Shown here in pieces: positions 26,158 through 34,532 of a DNA stretch of 64,000 bases. The notes beneath the pieces were generated by a model. The model was not told the origin of the DNA. It was given only the letters and a program-made list of their open reading frames with translations, and searched no databases. The stretch's first letter is position 1. The number at the start of each line of letters is the position of its first letter. Both the position numbers and the translations under genes were made by a program. This stretch comes from Pedobacter faecalis (GTDB lineage: Bacteria; Bacteroidota; Bacteroidia; Sphingobacteriales; Sphingobacteriaceae). The DNA lies in contig NZ_JARXOW010000001.1 of NCBI RefSeq assembly GCF_030182585.1, positions 2,728,001 to 2,792,000 on the forward strand, in the 5' to 3' direction.

Positions 26158-27966
26158 CTAAGTCTCAATATTGTCGCCCCGAAGTTTACGGAAGCGCTTC
26201 CTGGCTTCGTCCGCAAGCAGGCTGCCCGGATGCTCGTTGATAAGTCGCTCGTACAGCAGCCTGGCCTGTTCCGGCTGCTGCAGGTCTTTCTCGTAGAGAC
26301 CGGCCAGGGTAAACAGCGCATCGTCCGCCCAGATGCTTTGATTGCCCAGGCCAATGAGCGCCTTAAGCACTTTCTCTGCCTCACGCAGTTCGCCGGTGCT
26401 GATGTAAATGGCCGACTTGGCCATCAGTATGTCGTCGGCCAGGCTGTTTTGCGGGAAGGCTTTGCCGATACTGTCCAGCTTCGCAAGCGCCTGCTGACGC
26501 AGGTTTCTAAACTCGAGCATCTTCGCATCCGCGTACATCTTCAGCGCGCTGCTGTCTGCCGGGTTCTGCAGGTTGTCTGAAATAAGCAGGCTCAGATTAA
26601 GGGCATCATTTGCCATCAACTGGGAAGTCGAAGCCTTCAACACATCGGCCTGCGAGCGTGCATAGTCGAAATTTCCCTGGTAAAAAGATAACCGCGCGGA
26701 ACGGAAACGGGCCTCGCTGCTTACGGGCTGCCCTTCAAACTGCTTCGATACCTGTTCATACACCAGGAAAGCCTCCCATGGCTGGTTGGTCAGCACATAA
26801 ATGTCTCCCAGATCAAGCTTGATTTCAGCAAGCAGCAAAGGCCTGAGCTGCGGCACAGCAAGTGCTTCCTCTAAAGTCCTTTCCGCTGCTTTGAGATCCT
26901 TAACATAATGCGCCTGCAGGTTGGCCAGTTTCTTCATGGCAAATACTGTCTGCGCCGTCTTGCCGAATTCGTTGATCAGCGTATCATATTGAGCCGCCAG
27001 CGTCAGAATATCCTTCCGTTCAAACTTACCCGAAACAGCCAGCTCGTATTTGGTTTCAATGAGCCCGATCCTGGCCTGGATGAAGTAAGGGTTTTCGCGG
27101 CCCTTTGCCGTCAGATATTCAAAAGCTTTTATAGCAGTGTGGTAAGCCTTGTTGCCCAAAAAAGTCGAAGCCGCATGAAACAGCGGCGTTCCGTCGCCCT
27201 TCAGCCGTTTATCGAGTGCGATCAGCTGCTTTAATACCATCTCATACTCCTGCAACTGCATATATTGCCAAATAAGCAATTGCGTAAGCGCTTCAGCGTC
27301 CGGGTTTTTTTGTAATTTCTTGAGGAGCGCCGATTGAAGCGTAAGAAAATCACTGCGTTCACTGAGGACGGTCGACAATACACTCTCTGCCTGAGGCAAA
27401 AGTTCAGGTTCTTCCTCGAGTACGTTGAGGTATTCGCCAATCAGCATGTACTTGTCTTTACGAAAGCGGTAAACACTCACTAGTTCGTAATGAAAGGCCA
27501 TGGGGTTATTGAGTATTTTTCGTCCCTGCAGCAAGGTGGATACGCTCTGGTCGTACGCCTGAAAACTATTGAAGATATTAGAAAGCTCGCGTATCCGAAG
27601 CTCGTTTGCCGGCAGGTCGTTGATCACAGAAGCAAAGGTCCGGTTTGCTGCCTCCGCCGAACCTTTCTCTAGCTGCAGCCTGCCCAGCGCAATGCGGTAG
27701 TGCGGGTTTTTTGCATCCTGTTTCAGCAGTTTTTTAGTCAGCCTCTCTACCTCCTCCAGTCTTTTCAGTTTAAACAGGGCGTTAACGTAAAAATCATAGA
27801 TCTGATCGTTTCCCGAGCGTGCAAAGGCCTGTTCAAAAAGCCGTGCGGCTTCGTCAAATTCGCCCCGATGATAGTGCTCATAAGCCTGCATCTCGCCGGT
27901 GTTCTGCTGCGCAAAGCAGCATAGCGAGGACATCCATATGCACAGCGTAACAATGAGATTTTTCAT
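26158..27966 (-). CDS. Tetratricopeptide-repeat exported protein
   Basis: A 602-residue periplasmic protein. It has a signal peptide (MKNLIVTLCIWMSSLCCFAQ) and then TPR-type helical repeats through most of the length (for example YHRGEFDEAARLFEQAFARSG near residue 33). The C-terminal part (~470-602) has YbgF/BamD-like repeats ending KAL..LYEKDLQQPEQARLLYERLINEHPGSLLADEARKRF. It probably serves as a protein-protein scaffold; a specific partner is not evident. It is divergent from the S9-like gene across a 106-base gap. Confidence 0.85.
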   Translation of the reverse strand: MKNLIVTLCIWMSSLCCFAQQNTGEMQAYEHYHRGEFDEAARLFEQAFARSGNDQIYDFYVNALFKLKRLEEVERLTKKLLKQDAKNPHYRIALGRLQLEKGSAEAANRTFASVINDLPANELRIRELSNIFNSFQAYDQSVSTLLQGRKILNNPMAFHYELVSVYRFRKDKYMLIGEYLNVLEEEPELLPQAESVLSTVLSERSDFLTLQSALLKKLQKNPDAEALTQLLIWQYMQLQEYEMVLKQLIALDKRLKGDGTPLFHAASTFLGNKAYHTAIKAFEYLTAKGRENPYFIQARIGLIETKYELAVSGKFERKDILTLAAQYDTLINEFGKTAQTVFAMKKLANLQAHYVKDLKAAERTLEEALAVPQLRPLLLAEIKLDLGDIYVLTNQPWEAFLVYEQVSKQFEGQPVSSEARFRSARLSFYQGNFDYARSQADVLKASTSQLMANDALNLSLLISDNLQNPADSSALKMYADAKMLEFRNLRQQALAKLDSIGKAFPQNSLADDILMAKSAIYISTGELREAEKVLKALIGLGNQSIWADDALFTLAGLYEKDLQQPEQARLLYERLINEHPGSLLADEARKRFRKLRGDNIET

Positions 27967-28072
27967 ATTCGAAGGGAATTCTTAAAATTACAAATTACAA
28001 AAGCAAAGTAACAATATTAGTGTAGAGTAGCTATACCAAACTGATGATGCGTAGTTTTGTCGGGCAGAAAGT

Positions 28073-29965
28073 ATGAGCAATCTGAAAAAATATATCTTAT
28101 TGGTCCTGGCGGTATTTGCCATAGGCTGCCAGCAAAGGCAGGAGATGGAAAGGTTGCCGGTCGACGCCTTTTTTAAGGCGCAGGACAGGACCAGCTACCG
28201 GATATCACCGGATGGGCTCAACCTGGCTTACCTCAAGCTGGAAAACAGAAATCAGAATCTGTACGTGGAAGACATCCAGACAGGCAAGGCCAGGAAAATC
28301 ACCAACCTGAAGGATAGGGATATCGGATTTTACTTTTGGGTGGACCAGGACGAGCTGATCTATTTCAAGCAAACCGACCCGCTAAAGAAATTGTCTGATA
28401 TTTTCATCGTCAACAAGGACGGAAAAGACACGCGCCAGCTTACCAGCAACGAGCGTGGGCAGATCAAAATTTTGGAAGACCAGCTCATCGACGACCAGTA
28501 TATCCTGATCTCGTCCAACAAACGCGATTCAACAGTTTTTGATGTTTACCGCCTCAATGTGCGTAGCGGCACTATGGAAATGGCCGCCCAAAACCCGGGA
28601 AACATTACAAGCTGGACTACAGATGCCGAGGGGAAGCTCCGCCTGGCCACAAGCAGCGACGGGATTAACGAAACCCTGCTGTACCGGGAAAGTGAGCAGA
28701 GCAGTTTTAAACCAGTAATTACCAATAACTTCAAAACAGCCTTCAGGCCGGTAGCCTTTGCCTTCGGAAGTTCCCACGTTGTATACGCCATTTCCAGCAT
28801 AAACCGCGATAAAAGTGCTTTGGTAGAATTCGATTGCCGTACAGGCAAAGAGATCCGGCAGGTGTTTGCCAGCGACACACTGAATATCACCGACGCCCAA
28901 TACTCCCGGAAAAAACGGAAGATCGCCTTCGTGGTGTATCAAACCTGGAAAAAGGAAAAGCATTACCTCGACGATTCTGTGAAGGCACTTTATCAAAAAC
29001 TCGACAAGTTGCTTCCTGGAACTGAGACCAGGATCATTGACCGCGACGAGGCCGAGTCTGTTTATATTGTACGAACGTTTACCGACCGAAATCCAGGCGC
29101 TTATTACCTGTATTTTGAGAACGCCAACAAGCTCCGGAAACTGAGTGATTTTAACCCGGCCATACGCGAGGCTATTATGTGCGATATGAAGCCTGTAAGT
29201 TTTCTGGCGCGCGACGGCATGAAGATCAACGGTTATCTGACGCTCCCTTCAGGCGGGGCGTCGCAGAATTTGCCGGTGGTCGTCCTTCCGCACGACGGTC
29301 CCGTACGTCGTGATCTCTGGGGCTACGATCCGGAGGTGCAGTTTCTGGCCAACAGGGGTTACGCCGTGTTTCAGATCAATTACCGGGGCTCTTCCGGCTA
29401 CGGCAAGGAATTTATGTCGGCCGGCTTTAAGGAATGGGGCGGCAAAGTGCAGAACGACGTTACCGATGGGGTAAACTGGCTTATAGATCAAAAGATTGCC
29501 GACCCGCGCAGGGTTGGGATATACGGAACCGGTTTCGGCGGATACATCGCGCTCAGTGCCGTCTGTTCGGAACCGGAGCTTTTTACCTGTGCGGCATCCA
29601 ATTCAGGCGTTATCAACCTGTTTACCTTTCTTAAATCCATCCCGCCGTATCTGAAGCCTAATCTGCAGATGTTTTACGAAGTGTTTGGCAATCCGCTAAC
29701 CGATGTAGACAAGATGAGGCATACCTCGCCATTGTTTCAAACCGAGCGCATCAACATCCCGGTATTTATTGCACAGGACGTTAAAGATCCGAACAACAAT
29801 ACCAGTGAAACTGTTCAGTTCGTCCGCAACCTTCAAAAGCGCAAAGTCAGTGTTACCTATCTGGAAAACGAAGGGAATGTTCATCACGGCAAAGACGACA
29901 CAAACCGGCAGCGTTATTACCATGCGCTCGAACAATTTCTGGAAGTTAACCTGAAAAAGAAGTAA
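28073..29965 (+). CDS. S9 (prolyl oligopeptidase) family lipoprotein with the catalytic serine replaced
   Basis: A 630-residue lipoprotein (lipobox FAIGC, Cys19) with an N-terminal beta-propeller (~30-370) and a C-terminal alpha/beta-hydrolase domain (~380-628). The nucleophile elbow, normally GxSxGG, reads GTGFGGY with Gly487 where Ser belongs. The Asp (AQDVKDPNN) and a His-containing segment (EGNVHHGKDD) are still present. It is probably not an active peptidase. It sits 8 bases upstream of a histidine kinase gene, so it may work with that sensor in the envelope; this is inference. The fold assignment is firm. Confidence 0.87.
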   Translation: MSNLKKYILLVLAVFAIGCQQRQEMERLPVDAFFKAQDRTSYRISPDGLNLAYLKLENRNQNLYVEDIQTGKARKITNLKDRDIGFYFWVDQDELIYFKQTDPLKKLSDIFIVNKDGKDTRQLTSNERGQIKILEDQLIDDQYILISSNKRDSTVFDVYRLNVRSGTMEMAAQNPGNITSWTTDAEGKLRLATSSDGINETLLYRESEQSSFKPVITNNFKTAFRPVAFAFGSSHVVYAISSINRDKSALVEFDCRTGKEIRQVFASDTLNITDAQYSRKKRKIAFVVYQTWKKEKHYLDDSVKALYQKLDKLLPGTETRIIDRDEAESVYIVRTFTDRNPGAYYLYFENANKLRKLSDFNPAIREAIMCDMKPVSFLARDGMKINGYLTLPSGGASQNLPVVVLPHDGPVRRDLWGYDPEVQFLANRGYAVFQINYRGSSGYGKEFMSAGFKEWGGKVQNDVTDGVNWLIDQKIADPRRVGIYGTGFGGYIALSAVCSEPELFTCAASNSGVINLFTFLKSIPPYLKPNLQMFYEVFGNPLTDVDKMRHTSPLFQTERINIPVFIAQDVKDPNNNTSETVQFVRNLQKRKVSVTYLENEGNVHHGKDDTNRQRYYHALEQFLEVNLKKK

Positions 29966-29973
29966 CTTAGGTA

Positions 29974-31641
29974 ATGTCTTCAGACAAAAAGAGCGGCTAC
30001 CGGAAGAATTTTTCGCTGATCATCACCTTCATCATCCTGATGATGGTCTTGTTCATCCTCTCGCTGTTCCTTGCGTACAGGTTCAGTACCAAGATCATAG
30101 AGAATGAGTTTGCTTCCGAGAAGGTTAATGTCCTGGAAGAAAGCATAAAAGCATATAACGATTTCTTCCAGAAAAAGCTTCCCGAGGTTTCTTATTATAA
30201 CGGCTATCTCGATTCTGCCACGGCCTCCCACTTTGTGGATACGGTATTGCTGGAATATCCCTTCGTGTCTAAGGTCATCTTTTACGATTCGGAGGTGCGC
30301 AATACGCCGGTAAGCGACGGCTTAAACACCGGGCGGTTTTCCTTCGGCCCCAAGCGCATCTATCAGTTTGGCAGCCTGGTACCGGCCGATTCTGTCCTGC
30401 TTTTTTCTACCGACCATACGCGCAACTTTATTGCTGGTGATGACTTTAACCAGCTGGCACTTAAACTGGCGGCCTATGTAGAAAGCCTGGATACGACTAG
30501 TATGCCCAGTCAGGAGGAACTGTTTAGTAATTTCAGCATTGTGCGGGCCAATAAGATCAGCTATCTGAACATTCCAAGGATGGAAGACCTGAAGATGTAC
30601 AAACGCATGATGCGCAGGCGCCTGGAACCACAGCCGGTGTACCAGCAGGACATGCTGAGCTTCCAGCTCGACCCTTATAAGATACGGATCGCCAATACCC
30701 GCCCGCACCTGTATCAGCACGTTAGAATTGAGCCGCTTACTTACGATCCGCTCGATACCTCTATATCCTACGTCTCTACGGAAATTGCTCTTCCCGGGCC
30801 TTTTTCGGACTATAAGCTTTACCTAATCTCTTCGCAGTCTTTCATCGACAAAGAAATATTCAATTATTTTTTGCCGATTGCCATTGGGATACTCCTCTTT
30901 TACGGCATTGTGGTGCTGGTGGCCTTCCTCATCTACCGCAACCTGAACATCAACCAGAAAATGTTTAAACTGCAGTACGATTTCGTAAACAACCTGACGC
31001 ATGAATTTAAGACGCCGGTGAGCGTCATTAAGATTGCCGGCAATAACATAAAAAGCGCAGCGGCACTTTCGCAGCGTGAGCTGTCGCATTACGGAAAGAT
31101 ACTCGACGAAGAAGCTGACAAGCTGAACGGCTTAATGAACAAGCTGCTGGCTTTCACCCAAATCGAGAACCGCGCTATTAAGCTTAATCAGGACCTGATC
31201 AATATTGAGGAGTTCATCTCAGGTACCGTCGAATCGCATAAGCTCAAGCACCCTGACTTCGAATTTACCTACGAGGTGTCTGGCTTCAAGACCATTATTA
31301 CCGATCCGGTTTTGCTGGGAAGTTTGTTCGATAACCTGGCCGAAAACGCGTATAAGTACTCGCCGCCCAACCGTAAAAAGCTGCACGTGAGTGCTATGCT
31401 TGTCAAGGGAAAAGCGGTGTTCAGGTTTGCCGATCAGGGTATCGGTATACCTGCTTCCGAAATAAATAATATCTTTAAGAAGTTTTTCCGGATACAGAAC
31501 CAATATAACCAGAACGGCAGCGTAGGCCTGGGGCTGGCTTTCTGTAAGGAACTGGTCAACTTTATGGGCGGAGAGGTCAGCGTGAAAAGCCGGGTCGACA
31601 AAGGAACTGAATTTAAAATTGTATTACCATATCATGATTAA
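29974..31641 (+). CDS. Sensor histidine kinase
   Basis: A 555-residue membrane kinase with two transmembrane helices (~13-33 and ~290-312) flanking a large periplasmic sensor domain of ~255 residues. HisKA follows with the H-box NLTHEFKTPVSVIKI (phospho-acceptor His343), then a HATPase domain with N-box (DNLAENAYKYSPP), G1 (ADQGIGIP) and G2 (GSVGLGLAF) motifs. No HAMP domain is recognisable between helix 2 and HisKA. It lies between the S9-like lipoprotein (8 bases) and its response regulator (5 bases), forming a three-gene operon. Confidence 0.94.
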   Translation: MSSDKKSGYRKNFSLIITFIILMMVLFILSLFLAYRFSTKIIENEFASEKVNVLEESIKAYNDFFQKKLPEVSYYNGYLDSATASHFVDTVLLEYPFVSKVIFYDSEVRNTPVSDGLNTGRFSFGPKRIYQFGSLVPADSVLLFSTDHTRNFIAGDDFNQLALKLAAYVESLDTTSMPSQEELFSNFSIVRANKISYLNIPRMEDLKMYKRMMRRRLEPQPVYQQDMLSFQLDPYKIRIANTRPHLYQHVRIEPLTYDPLDTSISYVSTEIALPGPFSDYKLYLISSQSFIDKEIFNYFLPIAIGILLFYGIVVLVAFLIYRNLNINQKMFKLQYDFVNNLTHEFKTPVSVIKIAGNNIKSAAALSQRELSHYGKILDEEADKLNGLMNKLLAFTQIENRAIKLNQDLINIEEFISGTVESHKLKHPDFEFTYEVSGFKTIITDPVLLGSLFDNLAENAYKYSPPNRKKLHVSAMLVKGKAVFRFADQGIGIPASEINNIFKKFFRIQNQYNQNGSVGLGLAFCKELVNFMGGEVSVKSRVDKGTEFKIVLPYHD

Positions 31642-31646
31642 ATTGT

Positions 31647-32333
31647 ATGTCAAAAGGGGTTAAAATACTAATTGTTGAAGATGATGAAAATCTTAGATTT
31701 CTGGTGGCGCACCGTCTGAAAGCTGAAGACTATGACATACTGGAAGTGGGAGATGGGGAAACGGCAGAAAAGGTCATCCTTGAAGAAAAGCCTGATATCG
31801 TGCTGCTCGACTGGATGCTGCCAGGTAAGCAGGGTGCAGACGTATGTGAGTCTGTGCGCCGACAGGGCTTCGATAACCTGATCATTATGATGACGGCCAA
31901 AGCCCAGGATGTAGACAAAATAGATGCTTATAACGTTGGCGTGTCAGACTATGTCACCAAGCCTTTCAATATGGATGTGCTGGTGGCCATGCTCGACAAC
32001 AAGGTAAAGTACATTTTAAATAGCGACCGTACAGAAGTGCACCGTTTCGGCGATATGGAGCATCAGCCTAATATCCATACGCTGTTCAGGAATGGTAGAA
32101 AGATCGAGCTTACCATCCTCGAGAACCGGATATTGCTGTATTTCCTGCGGAATCCAAACAAGGTCATTAACCGAGACGAGCTCATGCTGGTGGTATGGGG
32201 CTATAACTCCGACGTAAATACCAGGACACTCGATATGCACATTGTACGCCTGCGTAAAAAAATAGAAGAAAACCCGGATAACCCGCAGCTGCTGCAAACC
32301 GTGCGCGGTGTGGGCTATCGTTTCAATCCATAA
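31647..32333 (+). CDS. OmpR/PhoB-family response regulator
   Basis: A 228-residue two-domain regulator. The receiver domain (1-120) has the acidic pair Asp12/Asp13, phospho-acceptor Asp55 (VLLDWMLPG), a Thr/Ser position in MMTAKAQD and the conserved Lys in YVTKPFN. The winged-helix DNA-binding domain (~130-228) ends with TRTLDMHIVRLRKKIEENP and VRGVGYRF. It is encoded 5 bases after the histidine kinase, its evident partner. It ends 2 bases before a convergent gene. Confidence 0.95.
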   Translation: MSKGVKILIVEDDENLRFLVAHRLKAEDYDILEVGDGETAEKVILEEKPDIVLLDWMLPGKQGADVCESVRRQGFDNLIIMMTAKAQDVDKIDAYNVGVSDYVTKPFNMDVLVAMLDNKVKYILNSDRTEVHRFGDMEHQPNIHTLFRNGRKIELTILENRILLYFLRNPNKVINRDELMLVVWGYNSDVNTRTLDMHIVRLRKKIEENPDNPQLLQTVRGVGYRFNP

Positions 32334-32335
32334 TA

Positions 32336-33229
32336 CTAACCCACGACGGTTGTGATGTAGCCCGAAGCTAGCAGCATAAGATATTGCAGCAGCATGGTGC
32401 CATCAAGCCAGAGGAAATAGTAATACTCGTTTTTTCTGATCCCCGAATGAAAAATGAGCCATCCGGTAACGATCAGCGTAGCGCTTAGTGCAAGCACATC
32501 GCTGGTTGTTGCCTGATTAAATAAAAGCAGAAATAAGAGGTAGCCTACCAGCAGGACCTGGCAAAAGATATAGGCCTTGCGTTCACCCAACATCACCGGA
32601 ATAGTTTTAAGCTCATACAATTTGTCCTGGAACAAGTCCCTGATATCAAAAGGTACTGTTATGGCCGCTACAAACAGGAAGCGCTTGGCGACCAGCAACA
32701 ACGCGTCTACGGTCGAAATGTTGATCTGGTGATTGTGCTCCATCTCCACAATCGGGAGCAGTACCGTGCCGGCCGACCACACAAAGGCGATTAAAAATAG
32801 CTTAATGCCCGGAATATTGCGCAGACCGATCTTCTGGTGATTAAGCGTAAGGAAGGGGAGGCTGTAGCCCACCGCCAGAACCCCTATAAAGATCATGAGC
32901 AACTGGCCTTCAATACTCAGGTACCAAAGAAACAACGGGATAAGGCAAAGTCCCGCGATGAGGGTAATGGAAATGATCAGGCGGTAATGCGAGAAGATCC
33001 ACCTCACACGCAGATAGGGCGAATGCGACGGGTTCTTCGGTTTGGAAAGTACCATGCTGAAATTATACTGGCTTATCGTGGCAAAAAACAAAAAGGCCAG
33101 GATATAGATATCTGGCGTTGCGTTCAGCAAATGATAAGTTACCAATCCCTGCGCCACTGCGCAAATGGCAATGAACAGATTCGAAAAGAGCAGAAAATCG
33201 AGTACAGGCTGGAGTACTTTTTTCATCAT
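32336..33229 (-). CDS. UbiA-like membrane protein with an incomplete active site
   Basis: A 297-residue, eight- to nine-helix protein resembling UbiA-superfamily prenyltransferases. The second Asp-rich motif is present (FDIRDLFQDKLYELKTIP), but the first motif (NxxxDxxxD) is missing: the equivalent loop reads YNFSMVLSKPKNP. It is therefore either a diverged enzyme or an inactive relative. It is the last gene of a minus-strand run with metallophosphoesterase, chelatase-like ATPase, VWA and cupin genes (gap 21 bases from the metallophosphoesterase). Confidence 0.7.
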   Translation of the reverse strand: MMKKVLQPVLDFLLFSNLFIAICAVAQGLVTYHLLNATPDIYILAFLFFATISQYNFSMVLSKPKNPSHSPYLRVRWIFSHYRLIISITLIAGLCLIPLFLWYLSIEGQLLMIFIGVLAVGYSLPFLTLNHQKIGLRNIPGIKLFLIAFVWSAGTVLLPIVEMEHNHQINISTVDALLLVAKRFLFVAAITVPFDIRDLFQDKLYELKTIPVMLGERKAYIFCQVLLVGYLLFLLLFNQATTSDVLALSATLIVTGWLIFHSGIRKNEYYYFLWLDGTMLLQYLMLLASGYITTVVG

Positions 33230-33250
33230 ACGTTCTGCCTTAACAGGCCA

Positions 33251-34522
33251 TTATGCCTTGCGGGTCAACTCAAATATCGTGATTTCAGGCAAAATACCAA
33301 CTCTTCCCGGATAGCCCAGGAAGCCGTATCCTACGTTCACATACAATTGCTGCTCAGCTTCACGGTATAAACCCGCCCATTCCTTATAGATATACTGGAC
33401 GGGGCTCCACTGAAAACTTTCCGTTTGCACGCCAAACTGCATCCCGTGTGTGTGACCGCTGAACATCGCATCGATCTGCGGATAGCCGCCGATCACCTGT
33501 CCCCGCCAATGCGACGGATCATGCGAAAGCAGAAGCTTCACCGGCAGGTCGTCCGTGTCCTTAACTGCCAGATCCATTTTGCCGTATTTCGGGAAACGCC
33601 CCATACCCCAGTTTTCAATACCTAGAATTCCAATCTCAGCGCCATCTACTTTGATCCGCCGGTGCTCGTTCATCAGCAGGTCCCAACCCATAAGCTCGTG
33701 GGTTTTTATCAAATCCTGTAGATTCTTCGCTTTTGCGGCAGAAGGCTCCCGCCCGTAAAAGTAGTCCCCATAGTCATGATTGCCCAATACCGAATACACG
33801 CCCAGCGGTGCGTTCAGTTTGCTGAAAATATCCTGGTAGTCGCGCATTTCACTGGCTACATTATTCACCAGGTCGCCCGTGAAAAAGATCAGGTCCGGTT
33901 TCTCAGCCATCAGCATTTCCACGCCCCCGCGCACAGCCCGCTGGTTATAAAAACTTCCCGAGTGTATGTCAGACACCTGGGCCAGTTTCATGCCCTCAAA
34001 GGCAGAAGGGAGATTCGGCAACACCAGTCTCCTGCGCTTAACCCGGTAATCGTAGGCACCACTTGCAATGCCCCAGGTCAGCGAAGTCAGCGGAATAGCC
34101 GCAGTGATCAGTCCCGCTTTAATAATGAATTCCGATCGACTGATGCCTTTTTGCGCAGGGTCAGTGCCTGCAGGTGTCACCGCAGCTGTGTCGACAGGCC
34201 TGGCCCGTTTTCTAGCCGTTAAAGCAATAAACCCACGTCGGAGGTCATCCACAAGCAAAAAAGGCAGCATTACGATCTTACAGGTTACAGTCAGAAAGAA
34301 GGCCACCAGTATTACCGAACGGAGCGTGAGGAACAAAGGGAGATAGATAGAAGCAAACACACCGATAACCAGCAGGCCCGTATAGCCCCACCACAAGATG
34401 GTGAACCATCGGCGGGTGGCTGGTCGCCACGATTTAAATACACTCAGTATGGCCCTGAAGCAATACAGATCGAATGCCAGCAGGAATACCGACAAGAGAA
34501 GAATAAGAGGTAAACGGCCCAT
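33251..34522 (-). CDS. Membrane-anchored metallophosphoesterase
   Basis: A 423-residue protein with several N-terminal transmembrane helices (roughly residues 3-25, 40-62, 68-92 and ~140-160) and a C-terminal calcineurin-like phosphoesterase domain. Metal-binding motifs are complete: SDIHSG, FFTGDLVNN, VLGNHDYGD, LLSHDP and FSGHTHGMQ. This resembles the YkuE/YaeI-type membrane phosphoesterases. Substrate unknown. It starts 10 bases after the chelatase-like ATPase gene on the same strand. Confidence 0.92.
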   Translation of the reverse strand: MGRLPLILLLSVFLLAFDLYCFRAILSVFKSWRPATRRWFTILWWGYTGLLVIGVFASIYLPLFLTLRSVILVAFFLTVTCKIVMLPFLLVDDLRRGFIALTARKRARPVDTAAVTPAGTDPAQKGISRSEFIIKAGLITAAIPLTSLTWGIASGAYDYRVKRRRLVLPNLPSAFEGMKLAQVSDIHSGSFYNQRAVRGGVEMLMAEKPDLIFFTGDLVNNVASEMRDYQDIFSKLNAPLGVYSVLGNHDYGDYFYGREPSAAKAKNLQDLIKTHELMGWDLLMNEHRRIKVDGAEIGILGIENWGMGRFPKYGKMDLAVKDTDDLPVKLLLSHDPSHWRGQVIGGYPQIDAMFSGHTHGMQFGVQTESFQWSPVQYIYKEWAGLYREAEQQLYVNVGYGFLGYPGRVGILPEITIFELTRKA

Positions 34523-34532
34523 CTATGCTGCG

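Noticed and set aside
26142..26384. Upstream extension of the DUF4286-like gene
   Set aside because: The extra 81 codons are antisense to the TPR gene and read as Arg/Cys-rich low-complexity sequence; the ATG at 26141 starts the family domain.
28052..28059. Perfect -7 box TAGTTTTG before the S9-like gene (also TATATTTG at 52404-52411 before the MFS gene)
   Set aside because: No TTTG-like -33 element at 18-21 bases upstream in either case; isolated -7 matches are too frequent to list as promoters.
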